64,000 nucleotides of DNA. Source: Cyrtodaria siliqua. Taxonomy: Eukaryota; Mollusca; Bivalvia; Adapedonta; Hiatellidae. The notes beneath the pieces are model-generated. The model had not been told where the DNA came from and ran no database searches. It saw nothing but the letters and a program-made list of their open reading frames with translations. The stretch covers positions 62,001 through 126,000 of the forward strand of contig JAWPHD010006775.1 in NCBI GenBank assembly GCA_037043455.1. The letters are read 5' to 3'. This document shows, in pieces, positions 46,472-58,064 of this stretch. The translations under genes were made by a program, and so were the position numbers. Position 1 is the first letter of the stretch, and each line of letters starts with the position of its first letter.

Positions 46472-46503
46472 GCAGCCCGAGTGCAGCCGCGCACTCGGGC
46501 TGC
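46472..46503. repeat. Perfect GC-rich hairpin
   Basis: GCAGCCCGAGTGC (46472-46484) and its exact reverse complement (46491-46503) around AGCCGC. It stands out in AT-rich DNA about 240 bp inside the right TIR. Confidence 0.85.
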
Positions 46504-46595
46504 GTTCTCGTGATATGTAAGTCATATACGTTGTGAAAGCAATTCATTTACGACATACAATCATCCCTAATATATATAAGTATTGAGAAAAATCT

Positions 46596-46610
46596 TACCC
46601 ATAATGTTAC
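46596..46610 (-). promoter_or_regulatory. Candidate donor of a 5' exon (zinc-finger gene)
   Basis: The minus strand reads GGTAACATTATGG/GTAAGA. The second copy keeps it near 57504-57525 (GGTAACCTTTTGG/GTAAGG), which supports a conserved splice site just inside the TIR. Confidence 0.45.
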
Positions 46611-46744
46611 CCGTAAAACTGTGTAAAGTTCTTTTACGCCACACAGAAACTACCATTGGCACCTAAAATGACCAGAAATGTACAAGTGAATCGCATACAC
46701 AGTATAAACCGTCAAGTATTATGAGCGCACAAATAATTACAGAT

Positions 46745-47185
46745 GTACAAGTGCACGAGATCTCTTTCCACACCGCCAGTGTTCGAGATCATTTTCGAAA
46801 TTCCATAATTAATTTCACTGTAGCACATGTAACTTTAAAATTGTGGTAGATATGACTTTTTTGTTTATAAAGCAACGTTGCGGGACTAGAATTGATGCAA
46901 ATGAGTCCATTTTAAGACGAAAATCATGAAAACATCTTCATTCCAGTGTACGAGATCGACTCAAAAAATTACATTTCGGAATTGGTGGAGGATTAAACAA
47001 AAGATCTGTGGAACATTCATCTACAATCAAAGTTACGGAATAAAGTGCATAAAATTCCGGGTACTTTAGGCTATATTACATGAAAATGCGTGAAGTAATA
47101 AGGAAAATATAAAGAAAATCTTACTTCGAAGCGGGTAGTTTTTCCATCGATGACGTCATTTGAAACCACGTGATCCCCCACCTTG
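46745..47185 (-). repeat. Right 441-bp terminal inverted repeat
   Basis: Reverse complement of 32466-32906 with about four substitutions seen by eye. The flanking GTAAT is at 47186-47190. Confidence 0.92.
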
Positions 47186-47190
47186 GTAAT

Positions 47191-48119
47191 ACGCAGATAT
47201 AAGAATCACGTAAGAACGTGTTACACGTAGCTGTCACGTGCCTACGTTTTATAATACATACGGCTTACTATCACGTACGTATGAGTTACTACGTACGTAT
47301 TACCTATCATATTTGTACGTGTAAGTATATTAATTATATAATTCACCATACTGAAAATTTGAGTCTACAGCACGATAGCAGCAAACGGAACTACAACACA
47401 CTAATGTTATCATCATCAACATCAACATCACCACGAACCGCCAGCTCCACAACAGTAATGTCATCATCGATTCATACTCATCAATAATATCCCATCATCA
47501 CCATCATAGTCATATTACTTAATAGGTGTAAATGAAATCTACGAAGTTAGCGCTGCGGTTACTGCTTCTAAAGCATCATCATCGGCAAAATCATAACTAA
47601 AAGTACATAAGTAGAAGTCGTCATAGTTCATTAGTAGAACCTACAGTTGATACGATTATGTACGTTGTTTTTGCTGCGTGTCACGCAGACTATAGCGATT
47701 GGAGGTGGTGATGGTGATAATGATAATGATTATGGTGGAAAATATTAAAAGACTGGCCACTCTAGTATCAACTAGATTTACATATCACACGAGAAGCTAG
47801 TGTACTAAGATAGGTGAAAACATGTTGGAATACAGGAAATCCCTTTTAGACATACCACAAAGGGACACATTGTAATCATGAAGTTTTTAACAAGCATTAA
47901 ATTTGCGGCTCGATTTAGTATCAGTTTAATTTGCTTGCATTTAAAATAAAAATGTTGTGTTGTTATTTCTCTTTTTTATTCTTTGGTGCATTATAATCAA
48001 CAGTTAGATATATGCAAAAGCAATTTGCTTTATACTATTTTTATAATTAATATAAATAATTGAACAAATGCAAGTTATGTAGAAAAGCCAGCTTTGAAAA
48101 CATCAAGATTGCTATATAC
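47191..48119. other. No gene; ACGT-rich patch and ATC-rich patches
   Basis: 47205-47325 holds about ten ACGT words (CACGTA, CACGTG, ACGTACGTA). 47405-47510 is ATC/CAT-rich and 47700-47740 is the opposite-strand GATGGTGATAATG type, so they could pair as arms of a loose inverted repeat. No coding signal. Confidence 0.4.
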
Positions 48120-48388
48120 TATAAAGAAATATAAAAAGATCGGACTGGGAAAGTAGCAATCAAGGAGGACAGTCAACTACAAAACACAGAAACAAACACG
48201 CAAACAGATAAACAAGAATGCAGAAGTAATATTCAATGCAAACGACATCACAAACACAAACGGGTTGACAATAGGGCTACCGCCTTGGAACGGTCAGTGG
48301 CAAAGTAGGCCACTGGGGATTTAAACCGGTTCTAGGGTGCACCAGACCTCACACTTACCCTACTGTCATCCCATTAAAACAGGACAGA
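48120..48388 (-). repeat. Penelope-like family 3' UTR fragment (i)
   Basis: Minus strand: from GATGACAGTAGGGTAAGTGT to CCGATCTTTTTATATTTCTTT; complete 3' end, 5' truncated. Confidence 0.8.
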
Positions 48389-48644
48389 ATAAACCATGTA
48401 CTTATTATATACATATTGTTATTATTATTATTACTTTTATTATTATTATTACTACAATTATTATTAGTTAAACAGTTTATTAGAGGGGCATAATGATGTA
48501 AGGTGTTTTGATACATAGAAAAAACAATTGTATTGAATGATTTAGCCACGTGTAATTAGATAAGCATCTGTTCATATCTTGAGATGAGTTGTCATATTGA
48601 TAAACAAACCTGAAAATAGATTTAAAAGTTGATGGCAAAATTCG

Positions 48645-48815
48645 AAATACAGCATTCAAGGACCACAGTCAACTACAAACACGCACAAAAACAAACAACA
48701 GCCACACAGATGAATTAAAAGCAAGATATGACATCACAAACATATAATGATGACAATAGGGCTACTGCCTAGGAAAGGTTAGTAGCAAAAAAGGCCGCTG
48801 GGGTTTTAAACAAAT
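48645..48815 (-). repeat. Penelope-like family 3' UTR fragment (j)
   Basis: A diverged copy (AAGGTTAGTAGC, GGGCTACTGCC, TGACATCACAAAC on the plus strand), older than its neighbour. Confidence 0.65.
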
Positions 48816-49594
48816 CAAACCGCTAAATTCGTCGTTGATTGTTATTGTTTTATGTGTTCTTTATATTATATACATGTATAAACAAAAACGTTATATTGCA
48901 TTGAAATGCTCTATAAAGAAAACATGGTTGTATTTATATCATCGAAAAATATGTTCTTCCCAAATACGTGTTGCAAAACAAAACAATTGCTCATTTTCCA
49001 TTTTAAATAATGTGTGTAGTTGACAACATCAAAAACACCTTTATTGTATGCATTATCTACATGTATGTCTCAAATCATGATATGAAGTATTAAGAAATGA
49101 AAATATACAGTTAATTTCCTTATCAAGAGAAGACTGTATTGTTTAATAACTTAAAAGTGTTAAGTCTTATCACGTACTATTGATAATGTGTGTTGTAAAA
49201 TTTATTAACAACTGATATGGTATTTTTCTTCTTGAATTTCGTTTCGTGAAGAGGAAAATACTGGCATAAGCATACTATTCAATACTGATATACATTGACT
49301 AACTGATATTTCTAATGATAGCTTAAAGTGTCTTTGTCGTGCTCGGCCGTTTCCAAAGGTCCATTATCATACTCTTTGTTATCTCGCTACGTGTATTATA
49401 ATATAATCATATTAAATGTATTGTAGTTACCTAACGCAACAGTACTTTGTGTACTAAAAATATTTGAAAAGGACTAACAAATATTAAACATAATCATACA
49501 CTAACGGCAAATCGTCGTTGTCGAGAATGCCGTATTTTCAATTTGAATTTGTTCAGGACGTTTTAACTAATGCCATTGAAACCCGTGAACTTAC
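48816..49594. other. Intron sequence, no gene seen
   Basis: AT-rich start of GPCR intron 1. A fragment of the 19.3-kb repeat arm (GTTTCCAAAGGTCCATTATC) lies at about 49348-49370. Confidence 0.4.
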
Positions 49595-49833
49595 CTGTTT
49601 CTTGTTATAACGACGCAAGTACAAATATTTCCCAACAAGCCGGTAATGAAGATGATGATATAGGTAATATTGAGCAGAATCAGCGACCAGGAGGCCATAT
49701 GTCGGTCGCCAAGGTACTGTTTCAGTAACATCTCGTCATCGTACACAGTCCAATTATCATCACTTGTATTTGTATTAGCTTCAATAACTGAGACATTCAT
49801 ATCCACGTGATTATCAGAATCAGAATCTGCCAT
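49595..49833 (-). CDS. Neuropeptide GPCR, exon 1 (N-terminus and TM1)
   Basis: First coding exon of a class A GPCR of the CAPA/pyrokinin/neuromedin-U receptor type. I prefer the ATG at 49833 (MADSDSDNHVD), which gives a short acidic extracellular tail; an in-frame ATG at 49887 would add 18 residues. Three N-glycosylation sites (NVS, NTS, NWT) precede LKQYLGDRHMASWS, similar in position to the YLG-R segment of these receptors. TM1 is LILLNITYIIIFITGLLGNI with the conserved GN, followed by CTCVVITRN. The exon ends in AG before GTAAGT and joins exon 2 at 16199 in phase to restore Arg. The protein would sit in the plasma membrane and couple a peptide ligand to G protein. Ligand unknown. Confidence 0.85.
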
Positions 49834-51294
49834 AGTGTACCAAATATTATTTAAGTAACAAATATCACAAAAACAATAATAGTTCACAAAGTAGTGTACA
49901 ACAATCGTGTATGTTAAATATCACATAATGGTGTACAGAAAAACGGTGTTTACATAATTTTACGTTAGTTTTCACTTGAGCAAAAATAAAACACCTTCAT
50001 TGCATAATATCCTAATATCGAATGTCCAACTTATACACGGTTGCGTTATCAAAGTAAGTCCTTCACAGCGATTCGAAACGTCTAGTTGGTGGGGAAAATA
50101 TTGGAGGAATAAAATAGTTCCAGTTCAGTCAGACGAAAGCATCAGTATTTAATAACAGAGTCGAATACATCACTTTGGCATATCGGAATTATTTTCTCAG
50201 TAATCCCGAACGGGGTTCCTTTAGGACCGTACTTATTAATTATCCTGAAAAAAGTCGATCTGTAGAAAGTCGCGTCTGTTTGTCAGATGTAGCAAATTAG
50301 AGACGTCAACACGTCTAATTTTCAACTAGCTTGTTAAATCGGAAGATGCGACTACTACATTTGTTGCTAATCAGTGTGAATGCGTTATTTCATTCAAACT
50401 AAACAAATACAATTTTTATGTAAATAAAACGATGATTTAAAAATGAAGTCAATTAAATTACATTATCCATCCGATCATCTTTCACCTAATAGTATCTCGA
50501 TATATTTTGTTGAACACAAAGTGTTCAGATGCGAAACATGCTAAGTTTCTAATCGCTTCATCTTTTCCGAGCAAATGAAGAAAATGTAAAAAAACTAAAT
50601 TAAAAACGAGAACATGGATTAGGATCTAGATTGTTCTGGTATACTCCAGACGTCTATTAATAATGATTAAAATAATTAGCTATCAGCACAACTAATCCAA
50701 CGCTACTAAATTAATCATTCTTATGTTTTCAAACTGATCTGCGGTAAATGTGTAAGTTGTTTTCCACTTCAGTTAGTATTTTCTTTGAAAACACTGTCTT
50801 GTGAAGTATTCGTGAAGCCTTCGATAAACCACGTCAGTGCGATTAAACATCAGAACATACTCATGCAATGAAAACTGATGTTTTCTGCTGAGATAAAACG
50901 TGTACGCCGCAGTCGCATCTCGACAACTACTGTTCAGCTTCCGCGGTGTAAAGTATTTCTAAGACAGAAACCATAACCTCCATTCAAAAATTCAAGGCAA
51001 ACTATTAGGTTAAGTAAGCGCCTAGTTGATTTGTAATTATGTCACGATATGGCGTTTTGTCAATGTCATGTCATGTTCGTCATTCCGAGCATAACTTGCT
51101 TAGAGAACGAACATGGCTGACAACAACATTAGGATGTTCAACAAGTAATACACAGGTTAATTACTCTGTCCATTAACACTCCTTTGAACTACTTCCATCA
51201 GATGGTATTTTAGTTACTGCCTGTTGCCGTTTAGTGCGACATAGCAATGTCAAACACGTGTTTTTTTGCTTTCATGTGCTCGATAAAACTGCAG
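49834..51294. other. Probable 5' flank of the GPCR, no gene seen
   Basis: No further exon or core promoter could be fixed by eye. AT-rich with short scattered frames only. Confidence 0.4.
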
Positions 51295-51515
51295 GATAGG
51301 ATTCGAAACGTTAGGTTTGGTGCACACCTCTTTTAAATGTTAACCCCCCAGTAACCATTTTGCCACTGATTGTTCCATGGGGAACCTCTGGCAACTCTTT
51401 TCAGTTGATGGTATCGCAGAGTTGCATCATTTTTTTCCTTTGCAATTGTTGTGAATTCTTGTTTTTGATTGACTGCGTTCTATGAATGGTACATTTCCTG
51501 TTAGACTTTTTTATA
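51295..51515 (+). repeat. Penelope-like family 3' UTR fragment (k)
   Basis: Diverged copy: GTTAGGTTTGGTGCACAC to CCTGTTAGACTTTTTTATAT. Confidence 0.65.
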
Positions 51516-51962
51516 TAATTGTTAAGGCTTAGTTAAACATAATTATTATTATACATAGAGTGTCCTACATGATATTAGTGTTTCAAATGCACAAATAGGT
51601 AAATAATTGAAACAGTTTTGTCATTATTATTTTACAAGGATGTGCATCTTAAATAACATATATTAGCTAAATATTATTCATATCGTTCATATGAAACAAA
51701 CACTATGAATGTTATATTTGTGTCATCCTATGAAATCAGTTGTTCGGATTATTCACTAAAATTAAGAGTGATATTTACAATTGCCAAACACAGTCGGAAG
51801 TCTTGTGTATTATCGTTATACCAGGCATGACGTCATATCCGGCGATATTTGATTCACATTTAGTAATATCAAAACAGATGAAATTACGTTTTAAAGCGGC
51901 AACAATGCCATGTAATTGATGAAGCTTAAATACATGTAATACAGTGATTCACGTTTCTAATG
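51516..51962. other. No gene seen
   Basis: AT-rich spacer. Confidence 0.4.
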
Positions 51963-52120
51963 TAACGCTGTGTTCTAGTGGTAGACCATTGGATCCGTGA
52001 TCGAAAAGACGTTTAAATTCGATTACAGCCATATGTGTTGTGCCTCTGAGCAAGACACTGTATCTGCATTTGCTTAGTACTGGTTCTACGAAGTAAGACA
52101 TTGTGAGCGATTAAATTAAG
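51963..52120 (+). repeat. tRNA-derived SINE
   Basis: TCTAGTGGTAGACCATTGG is an A-box region and AAATTCGATTACA a B-box region. They are followed by TGTGCCTCTGAGCAAGACAC, a conserved central block known from invertebrate SINEs with a shared central domain. No target duplication determined. Confidence 0.65.
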
Positions 52121-52823
52121 TTAAGAGAGCTTTCTTTGCATTCGATGTAAACGAATAAGCTTAAACTAAAATGATTCACATATTAAACTACTGTTTTTTG
52201 AAGTCCATCCAAATGATGGTATAGAGTCCCAAAATCAGCTGCATTTGAAAATAGCAGAAACAGTTAACTCATCGCAATTCGAATTAGGACCCGCACGATA
52301 TCTCAGCATGATAGCAATTACACCATTATGTAAATTACTGATACAATACTATAACTGCATTTCCCGACAATAATCCGTGTGTATAAACAATTAGTTAATG
52401 TTATTTCATACTGACCTAGTTATAATGCCAATGTCTGTCATAACTAGGGCAATATAAAAACAATTTGTCTAGTTTGTAACCATTATAACATATTAACGGC
52501 AATCTTAAACGTGTTATTGCGCATTCAAATGCAAAGCCTTTCGTCTACTAATCCAGTATCATTTCGACTTAAAACCTGATTGCATATAATTTAATAAAAG
52601 TTTGAGTTTTTCTTCTTGTTCTACCAGCGGTTTAAATATTAAATTGGTGCAATATAATCAACAGAACCAACAGGAGTAATATGTAAATCTCGCGATTGGT
52701 CTATAGTGGTTTCAATTCATAAATGGACCTGGCATAGCCATGAGTTAAAAGTTATTCTTAATGTGGGCCTGTCAAATTAACAATTTGTATGATGAGATAA
52801 GGGACTACGATTACCGAACTATA
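52121..52823. other. No gene seen
   Basis: AT-rich spacer up to the target duplication TCTAA at 52824-52828. Confidence 0.4.
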
Positions 52824-53501
52824 TCTAACAAGGCGGAGAATCACGTGGTTTCACAATGACGTCACCGACGGTAAAACTACCCGCTTCGAAGTAATATTTT
52901 CTTTATATTTTCTTTATTACTTCACGCATTTTCATGTAATATAGCCCAAAGTATCCGGAATTTTCTGCATTTTATTCCGTATCTTTGATTGTAGATGATG
53001 TCCTATAGATCTTTTGTTTAATCCGCCCCCCATTTCCGAAATGTAGTTTATCGAGTCGGTCTCGTACACTAGCAGGAAGAGATTTTCATCATATTCGTCA
53101 TAAAATGTACTCACTTGCATCAGTTCTAGTCCAGCAACTTTGCTTTATAAACAAAAATGTCATATCTACCACAATTTAAAAGTTACATGCGCTACAGTGA
53201 AAATAATTATGCAATTTCGAAAATTATCTCGAACACTGGCTACGTGAAAAGAGATCACGAACACTTGTGCATTTGTTTCATAGTGTATATTGTTTATGCG
53301 TACTTATACATTGCTGATCATTTCAGTGGTAATTCATATAGAGTACCAACATGAGAATTCGGGTAGGATAGTGGAGGTGATTTCCTATTGGGATTGCCAG
53401 GAAATAAAACGGATATTGTGTAGAAAAACAACACGTCAAGGGCATACAATGTATGGCAACGATATCATGAAGAATTAAGCATGCTTCTTGAAATGTTACA
53501 C

Positions 53502-53690
53502 TAAACATACATTGGATACTAGAGAAAAGATCCGGATGAAATCTAATAGAAAATAATAGACTTAGACTATTAGTAGTAATAAAATGCCTCTCCAATGCCT
53601 TGTCCTAGTTTTTAAATGATAAAGACGTTATGAAAGTAAATTGTTTTCAACAAGACTTTGTTAGAAGCTGGACATTTTGAAGTAGTCAAA
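53502..53690 (+). pseudogene. Remnant of the last YqaJ-gene exon
   Basis: Aligns with 40876-41070 (ACATTGGATACTAGAGAAAAG matches the region encoding HPFDTRERT), but the acceptor AG has become AC at 53500-53501 and stops fill the frame. Confidence 0.75.
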
Positions 53691-55129
53691 ACTGCAACTT
53701 GCATTTGTCTAAATATTCTAATATTTATTAATTGTCCATGAGTTCTGATACTCATGACGATGCGTATGCTCGGGATGTATGTGGTTTTTTTTTCCAGGAC
53801 AGCAATGCACATGACACAATGTAAAAAGTTTGAAATAAATATCGCAGAATAAAAACGTTCACTGAATAAAAAGAAATTGTCGCGCGTTTTATCTCAAATG
53901 ATTTTGTTCCGTTTTACGTCATTCCTAACGATTAATAAGCTATACATGGCGGCCACCTTTATTGATCGAGAGGACACCAGTTGCTCATCAGCCCATTTAC
54001 TGACACCAAACAGCACCTTGATGAAACCACTGACCGCAGAAATGTGTGACCTACGGCACGTTTTCTCATAAAACGAGCGTTTTAAACCATTTGACGACCG
54101 TGACCCGTCTACTAAAACCTTAAATACATTAATCCTCTAGACAATAATTTAGGTGTAGTCGTTGTGGGTATGCCCACTTGGTTTCTTATCCTTACATAAA
54201 CGCCGGTTATGTGCCAGGGATGCCTATCAGCATGAACATGTGCAGTGTTTGTCACCAGGAAAGATAAAAAACAACGTCATTTAGACTTTCAGTCAAGAAT
54301 TGTATACCTCAAATGTTCTTATAATTAAAATATTTGAAGTTCAACGTATTTGTGCAATTATGCAATGTTGAATGCATCAGACAAAATTAATGAAAAGTCA
54401 AAAAGAAAACAACAAAGTTTCCAAAGGTCCATTATCATACTCTTTTAACAATGTGTTTATTCATTTCAGTGTACTAGATGTATAAAACAATATGTATATC
54501 ACACAATCATAATAAACTGCGTAATACAACACATGAACAATAAAGGTAGTTGAAACATTTTTGAAACAAAATGTCACGATTAACCTATTTACAGCGAAAT
54601 ACATAATACAATCCCTTTACTTAGTGAAAGCAAATAAGTATCGAACATAAGTTTAACAAAGCAAAATAGCCCGTCCAAGAGACTCAAATGTGTCTAAAGC
54701 GATGACCTTGGAAGGCATTAGTTTCTTTTGGTTATATGTGCACTCCTCTCGGTTGAAAATGTATAAATGATTCGTTATCATTGAATCTTGGCCAAGCTTC
54801 ACAAATATCAAATGTATATATATATTCTTCAAACAGTCCCGTAGCTACTCTGAGGCCTCGGTAGAAGTTTGAGTTACCAAACATTGAAGTAGGCATTCAA
54901 ATAACAAATCAATTAAATAAAAGCACTAACATATATTTGTCCATAATAAAACTGAAAATTTCGCACGGGAATGCAGTAAAACGTAGGAAATCAACAGTTT
55001 TTTCCGGAGTACATGCCCTCAGATCCCGCTAGGTAGGGATTTGCCTCGGGTAATTTTGGGGCTGGCTACGGTCATCAAAAATGCAAATGCTCTATCTCTT
55101 ATTATTTAAAATTTATATAAATACCCAAA

Positions 55130-55895
55130 AAAAACGAAAGCCTAGAAAGCCACGATGACTTGGCAGAAGCCAGAGCAACAAGAGAATAAGAGAATAAACC
55201 ATTGAAGGGCACGACAAGACAAGACCGTGGACAAACGTCAAACGTCACCGTCCTAATGGGCTTTAGGTAGGCGTCATCATAGGGTCCACAGCCTGTCCGG
55301 TCATCGTACAATTGAAGAGGAAAGCGTAGTGGCGAACTGTAAAAGGGTCCACCACCAATAATGCAGTACGTTGAAAAATGATAGGGTCCTAACCTCTTTT
55401 GACAGACCTTTTAACAAGTTTAACAAAAATAGTATGAAAGTGATCATGACCAATAATCTTACGAAGTTTGTAAATCACATCACCATCAGGTTGTGATGGT
55501 CCTTGTCGCAGAAGAGTCCTTAAATTACTTTTATATTTGGAAAGAATCTCAGGGTTACGATAATACAATTTTGCAAAGGTTTTACGAAGTTTATGGTAAC
55601 GGTAACCCTGATTGAGTAGCTTTTTAGTTATACAAAGATTACGAATATTTGACACACATAGGCCCCATAAGAAGTTGCTCGGGGAACATCCCCATCTAAG
55701 TGGGGATAATTAACAATGTCGAAATTAAAACCATCTCTCTTGTCACAGATTTTGCTAATAATTTCACCATTTTCAATAGAGAGATCTAAATCAAGAAAAG
55801 AAGCGTTATTATCAGAAATATTAGCATTGTTAAGCTGAAGTTCTTTAGGATAAATATTATTAACCATAATTGGAAAGAAAGGTTTGTCAATCTTC
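55130..55895 (-). mobile_element. Penelope-like fragment (l) with RT C-terminus
   Basis: Minus strand: FPIMVNNIYPKELQLNNANI, FLDLDLSIENGEIISKIC and KRDGFNFDIVNYP (55628-55897), LLNQGYRYHKLRKTFAKLYY (55389-55655), then GHDHFHTIFVKLV and the start of the 3' UTR. The 3' end is missing past about 55130. Frame changes present. Same family as the copy at 30.6-32.5 kb. Confidence 0.8.
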
Positions 55896-56559
55896 AATCC
55901 GAAATGAATGAATTATTTAGTATCTTAGACATACAAATGTCTAAATCCTCTCATGAAAAATGGAGATGTGATTCGGTTCACAAATATACACATCCAGGGA
56001 CAATGACTCCATTACTAATGGTCGTATCTGAATGTCTGTCGTACATTCTGAACACGTTTCATTGAGATACAATACAAAATTGAGTTCTAAACGATATTAT
56101 AAGAATATGTTGCAGGACGAACAAAATGTGATCACCATAGCCCATCTCAGCTTCTAGTGATCTACTAATGAGATCATTAAATATGCAACTTAAAAAATAT
56201 CAATCATACATTTACAATGTGTTTCATATTTTTTTCTGCCCTTGCAGTACAGCAAATAAACATGTAATTAGACTATATTGTTTCGGTCATAAAAGTCATT
56301 TAGTCGCTTGACCTAATATTATCAAAGTATTTTCAAAACGATAAACAAACTGTTTGTAAGTCATCCCAAAATATAATAAAAGCATTATTATTTTGAAAAA
56401 CATTTTTTTCCAAAACGAATGAAATACACACAAACACATGTCTTGACATTTTATGATTTCATTTGTAAACTATTATAATATTGAAATGTTAAAAGTGGTA
56501 AAATTAAAACGTTAAATATATTATATAGAGGAAACATGCTCTCTAAAATGTCACATGAA

Positions 56560-56935
56560 GAATGCAACCAATTCACCATTTAAGTTGTTGAGTGAATTCA
56601 CCTGTCAATATAGTTTTAAACCTGATTTTTCATAAACATGTTAGATTGGTTAGTCTTTGCTGCAGCTGTATTCATGCTCTTCAAGTTCTGTTTTGATTTC
56701 TCATGTTTAACATGTAAATACTAATATCCCAGATGCATGTCTCATGTGTTTGTTAAAGTCGGCATGACGCTCGGTTGACGCTTCAAGTTACTTCCTCACC
56801 TAATAAAGAGCTTTCTGATGCAACGGTACTGCCCTGAGTGTCTGCGAATATTCGACTCATGCTGCCGAAATGTCTCTACCGTTTTGAAAAGAGTGCCTCG
56901 TTCAGGAAAAACATCTTAATGCCTGAAATAAAATA
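56560..56935 (-). pseudogene. Remnant of the zinc-finger exon (second copy)
   Basis: Minus-strand DNA aligns with 44628-45055: the segments for TLRQHESSIH, the finger-two region and the final finger are recognisable, with an internal deletion and several frame changes. The position inside the right TIR matches the first copy. Confidence 0.75.
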
Positions 56936-58064
56936 GAAACATACAAGTTACTTTGAAAACACAACGAAACTGTTATACAATACAACATTGTATGTGTACA
57001 AAACCTTTTTGTTGCACCAAAGATGCTTCAGAAATGACGAAGTACATTTCAAATCAAATGTATTTATATATTTTCAAACATGAAGTCAAGGAAAATGTTG
57101 AATATACTAGTAGTTTGAAAATGTGCTGACGTTACTTTGTTTTCTTTATATTCTTTCAAATAACGTATCATAGCGGAGACATTTCCCTGTCGGGTTGCAA
57201 AAACAGTACAACTGATATGATGCACAGCTTAATTGTCGCACGGCTAATATCGTGCAGTTACTTATCGCACTGCTGCCTAGACACACCCAAATGATACTTT
57301 CGTTTTGTTCATACTACGGGCCAAAGAAAAACATAAAAACATATACATGATACAAAGCATATGTCGCAATGATTTCGCTTGTTATCAATTTAGAGGCGCA
57401 CGTGGCGTTCGTTCTCGTGACATGTAAGCCATCCGACATACATTACATATAATCATCCCTTTTATCTATATGCAGTAATAAGTAGAATACTGAGGAAAAC
57501 CTTACCCAAAAGGTTACCCGTGCTGTGTTGGTAGCTATATATATACAAATGACCAAAATTCATAAGTACATCGTATACACACAATAAACCGCCTAGCATT
57601 ACAAAACTCGTGAGTGAATCTTACAAGTATAACAATACAAGTGCACGAGATATCTTTTCACGCTGCAAGTGATCGAGATCATTTTCGAAATTCTATAATT
57701 ATTTTCACTATAGCACATGTAACTTTTAAATTGTGGTAGTTACGACTTTTTTGCGGGACTAGAACTTATGCAAATTAGTACATTTTATGACGAATATCAT
57801 GAAAACTTCTTCACTCCAGTGTACGAGACCGACTCGAAAAACTACATTTCGGAAATGGGGGCGGATTAAACAAAAAATCTATAGACCATTCATCTACAAT
57901 CAAAGTTACGGAATAAAGTGCAGAAAATTCCGGATACTTTGGGCTATATTACATGAAAATGCGTGAAGTAATAAGGAAAATATAAAGACAATCTTACTTC
58001 GAAGCGGGTTGTTTTACCGTCGGTGGCGTCATTTTGAAACCACGTGATCCCCCACCTCGTCTAA

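Larger units (their letters stand above)
32466..47185 (+). mobile_element. 14.7-kb TIR transposon with YqaJ-type gene
   Basis: A DNA transposon bounded by 441-bp inverted repeats (32466-32906 and 46745-47185) that differ at only a handful of positions by eye. Both ends start CAAGGTGGGGGATCACGTGG and are flanked by GTAAT. Cargo: a four-exon plus-strand gene (33920-41059, about 1554 aa, PD-(D/E)XK domain) and a two-exon minus-strand C2H2 gene (44628-45295), with non-coding exons near each end. It carries later insertions: a Tc1/mariner remnant (39925-40825), a SINE-like sequence (41550-41755), a bivalve-type repeat (43310-43960) and foldback DNA (45404-45552). The near-identity of the TIRs argues for recent mobility. 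Superfamily not identified: a 5-bp duplication does not fit Tc1/mariner (TA), piggyBac or Kolobok (TTAA), hAT or P (8 bp), or Polinton (6 bp). Confidence 0.9.
16200..49594 (-). other. GPCR intron 1 (33.4 kb)
   Basis: Defined by the donor CAG/GTAAGT at 49595/49594 and the acceptor at 16200. It contains the 14.7-kb transposon, a CR1-like LINE, the palindrome array and many Penelope-like fragments. Confidence 0.75.
52829..58059 (+). mobile_element. Second, decayed copy of the giant TIR element
   Basis: The left TIR (52829 to about 53270) and right TIR (about 57648-58059) match those at 32466 and 47185 but with many substitutions. TCTAA flanks both ends (52824-52828 and 58060-58064). The interior aligns in order with the first copy: 5' exon region (53327-53430), last exon (53500-53690), flank (54170-54660), 56040-56470, the zinc-finger exon (56560-56935) and the right inner flank (57400-57640). 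The large YqaJ exon is deleted. A Penelope-like fragment inserted at 55130-55895. Confidence 0.88.

Noticed and set aside
32466..47185. Polinton/Maverick identity for the giant element
   Set aside because: Size fits, but the duplication is 5 bp (not 6) in both copies and I see no polymerase B, RVE integrase, protease, ATPase or capsid gene.
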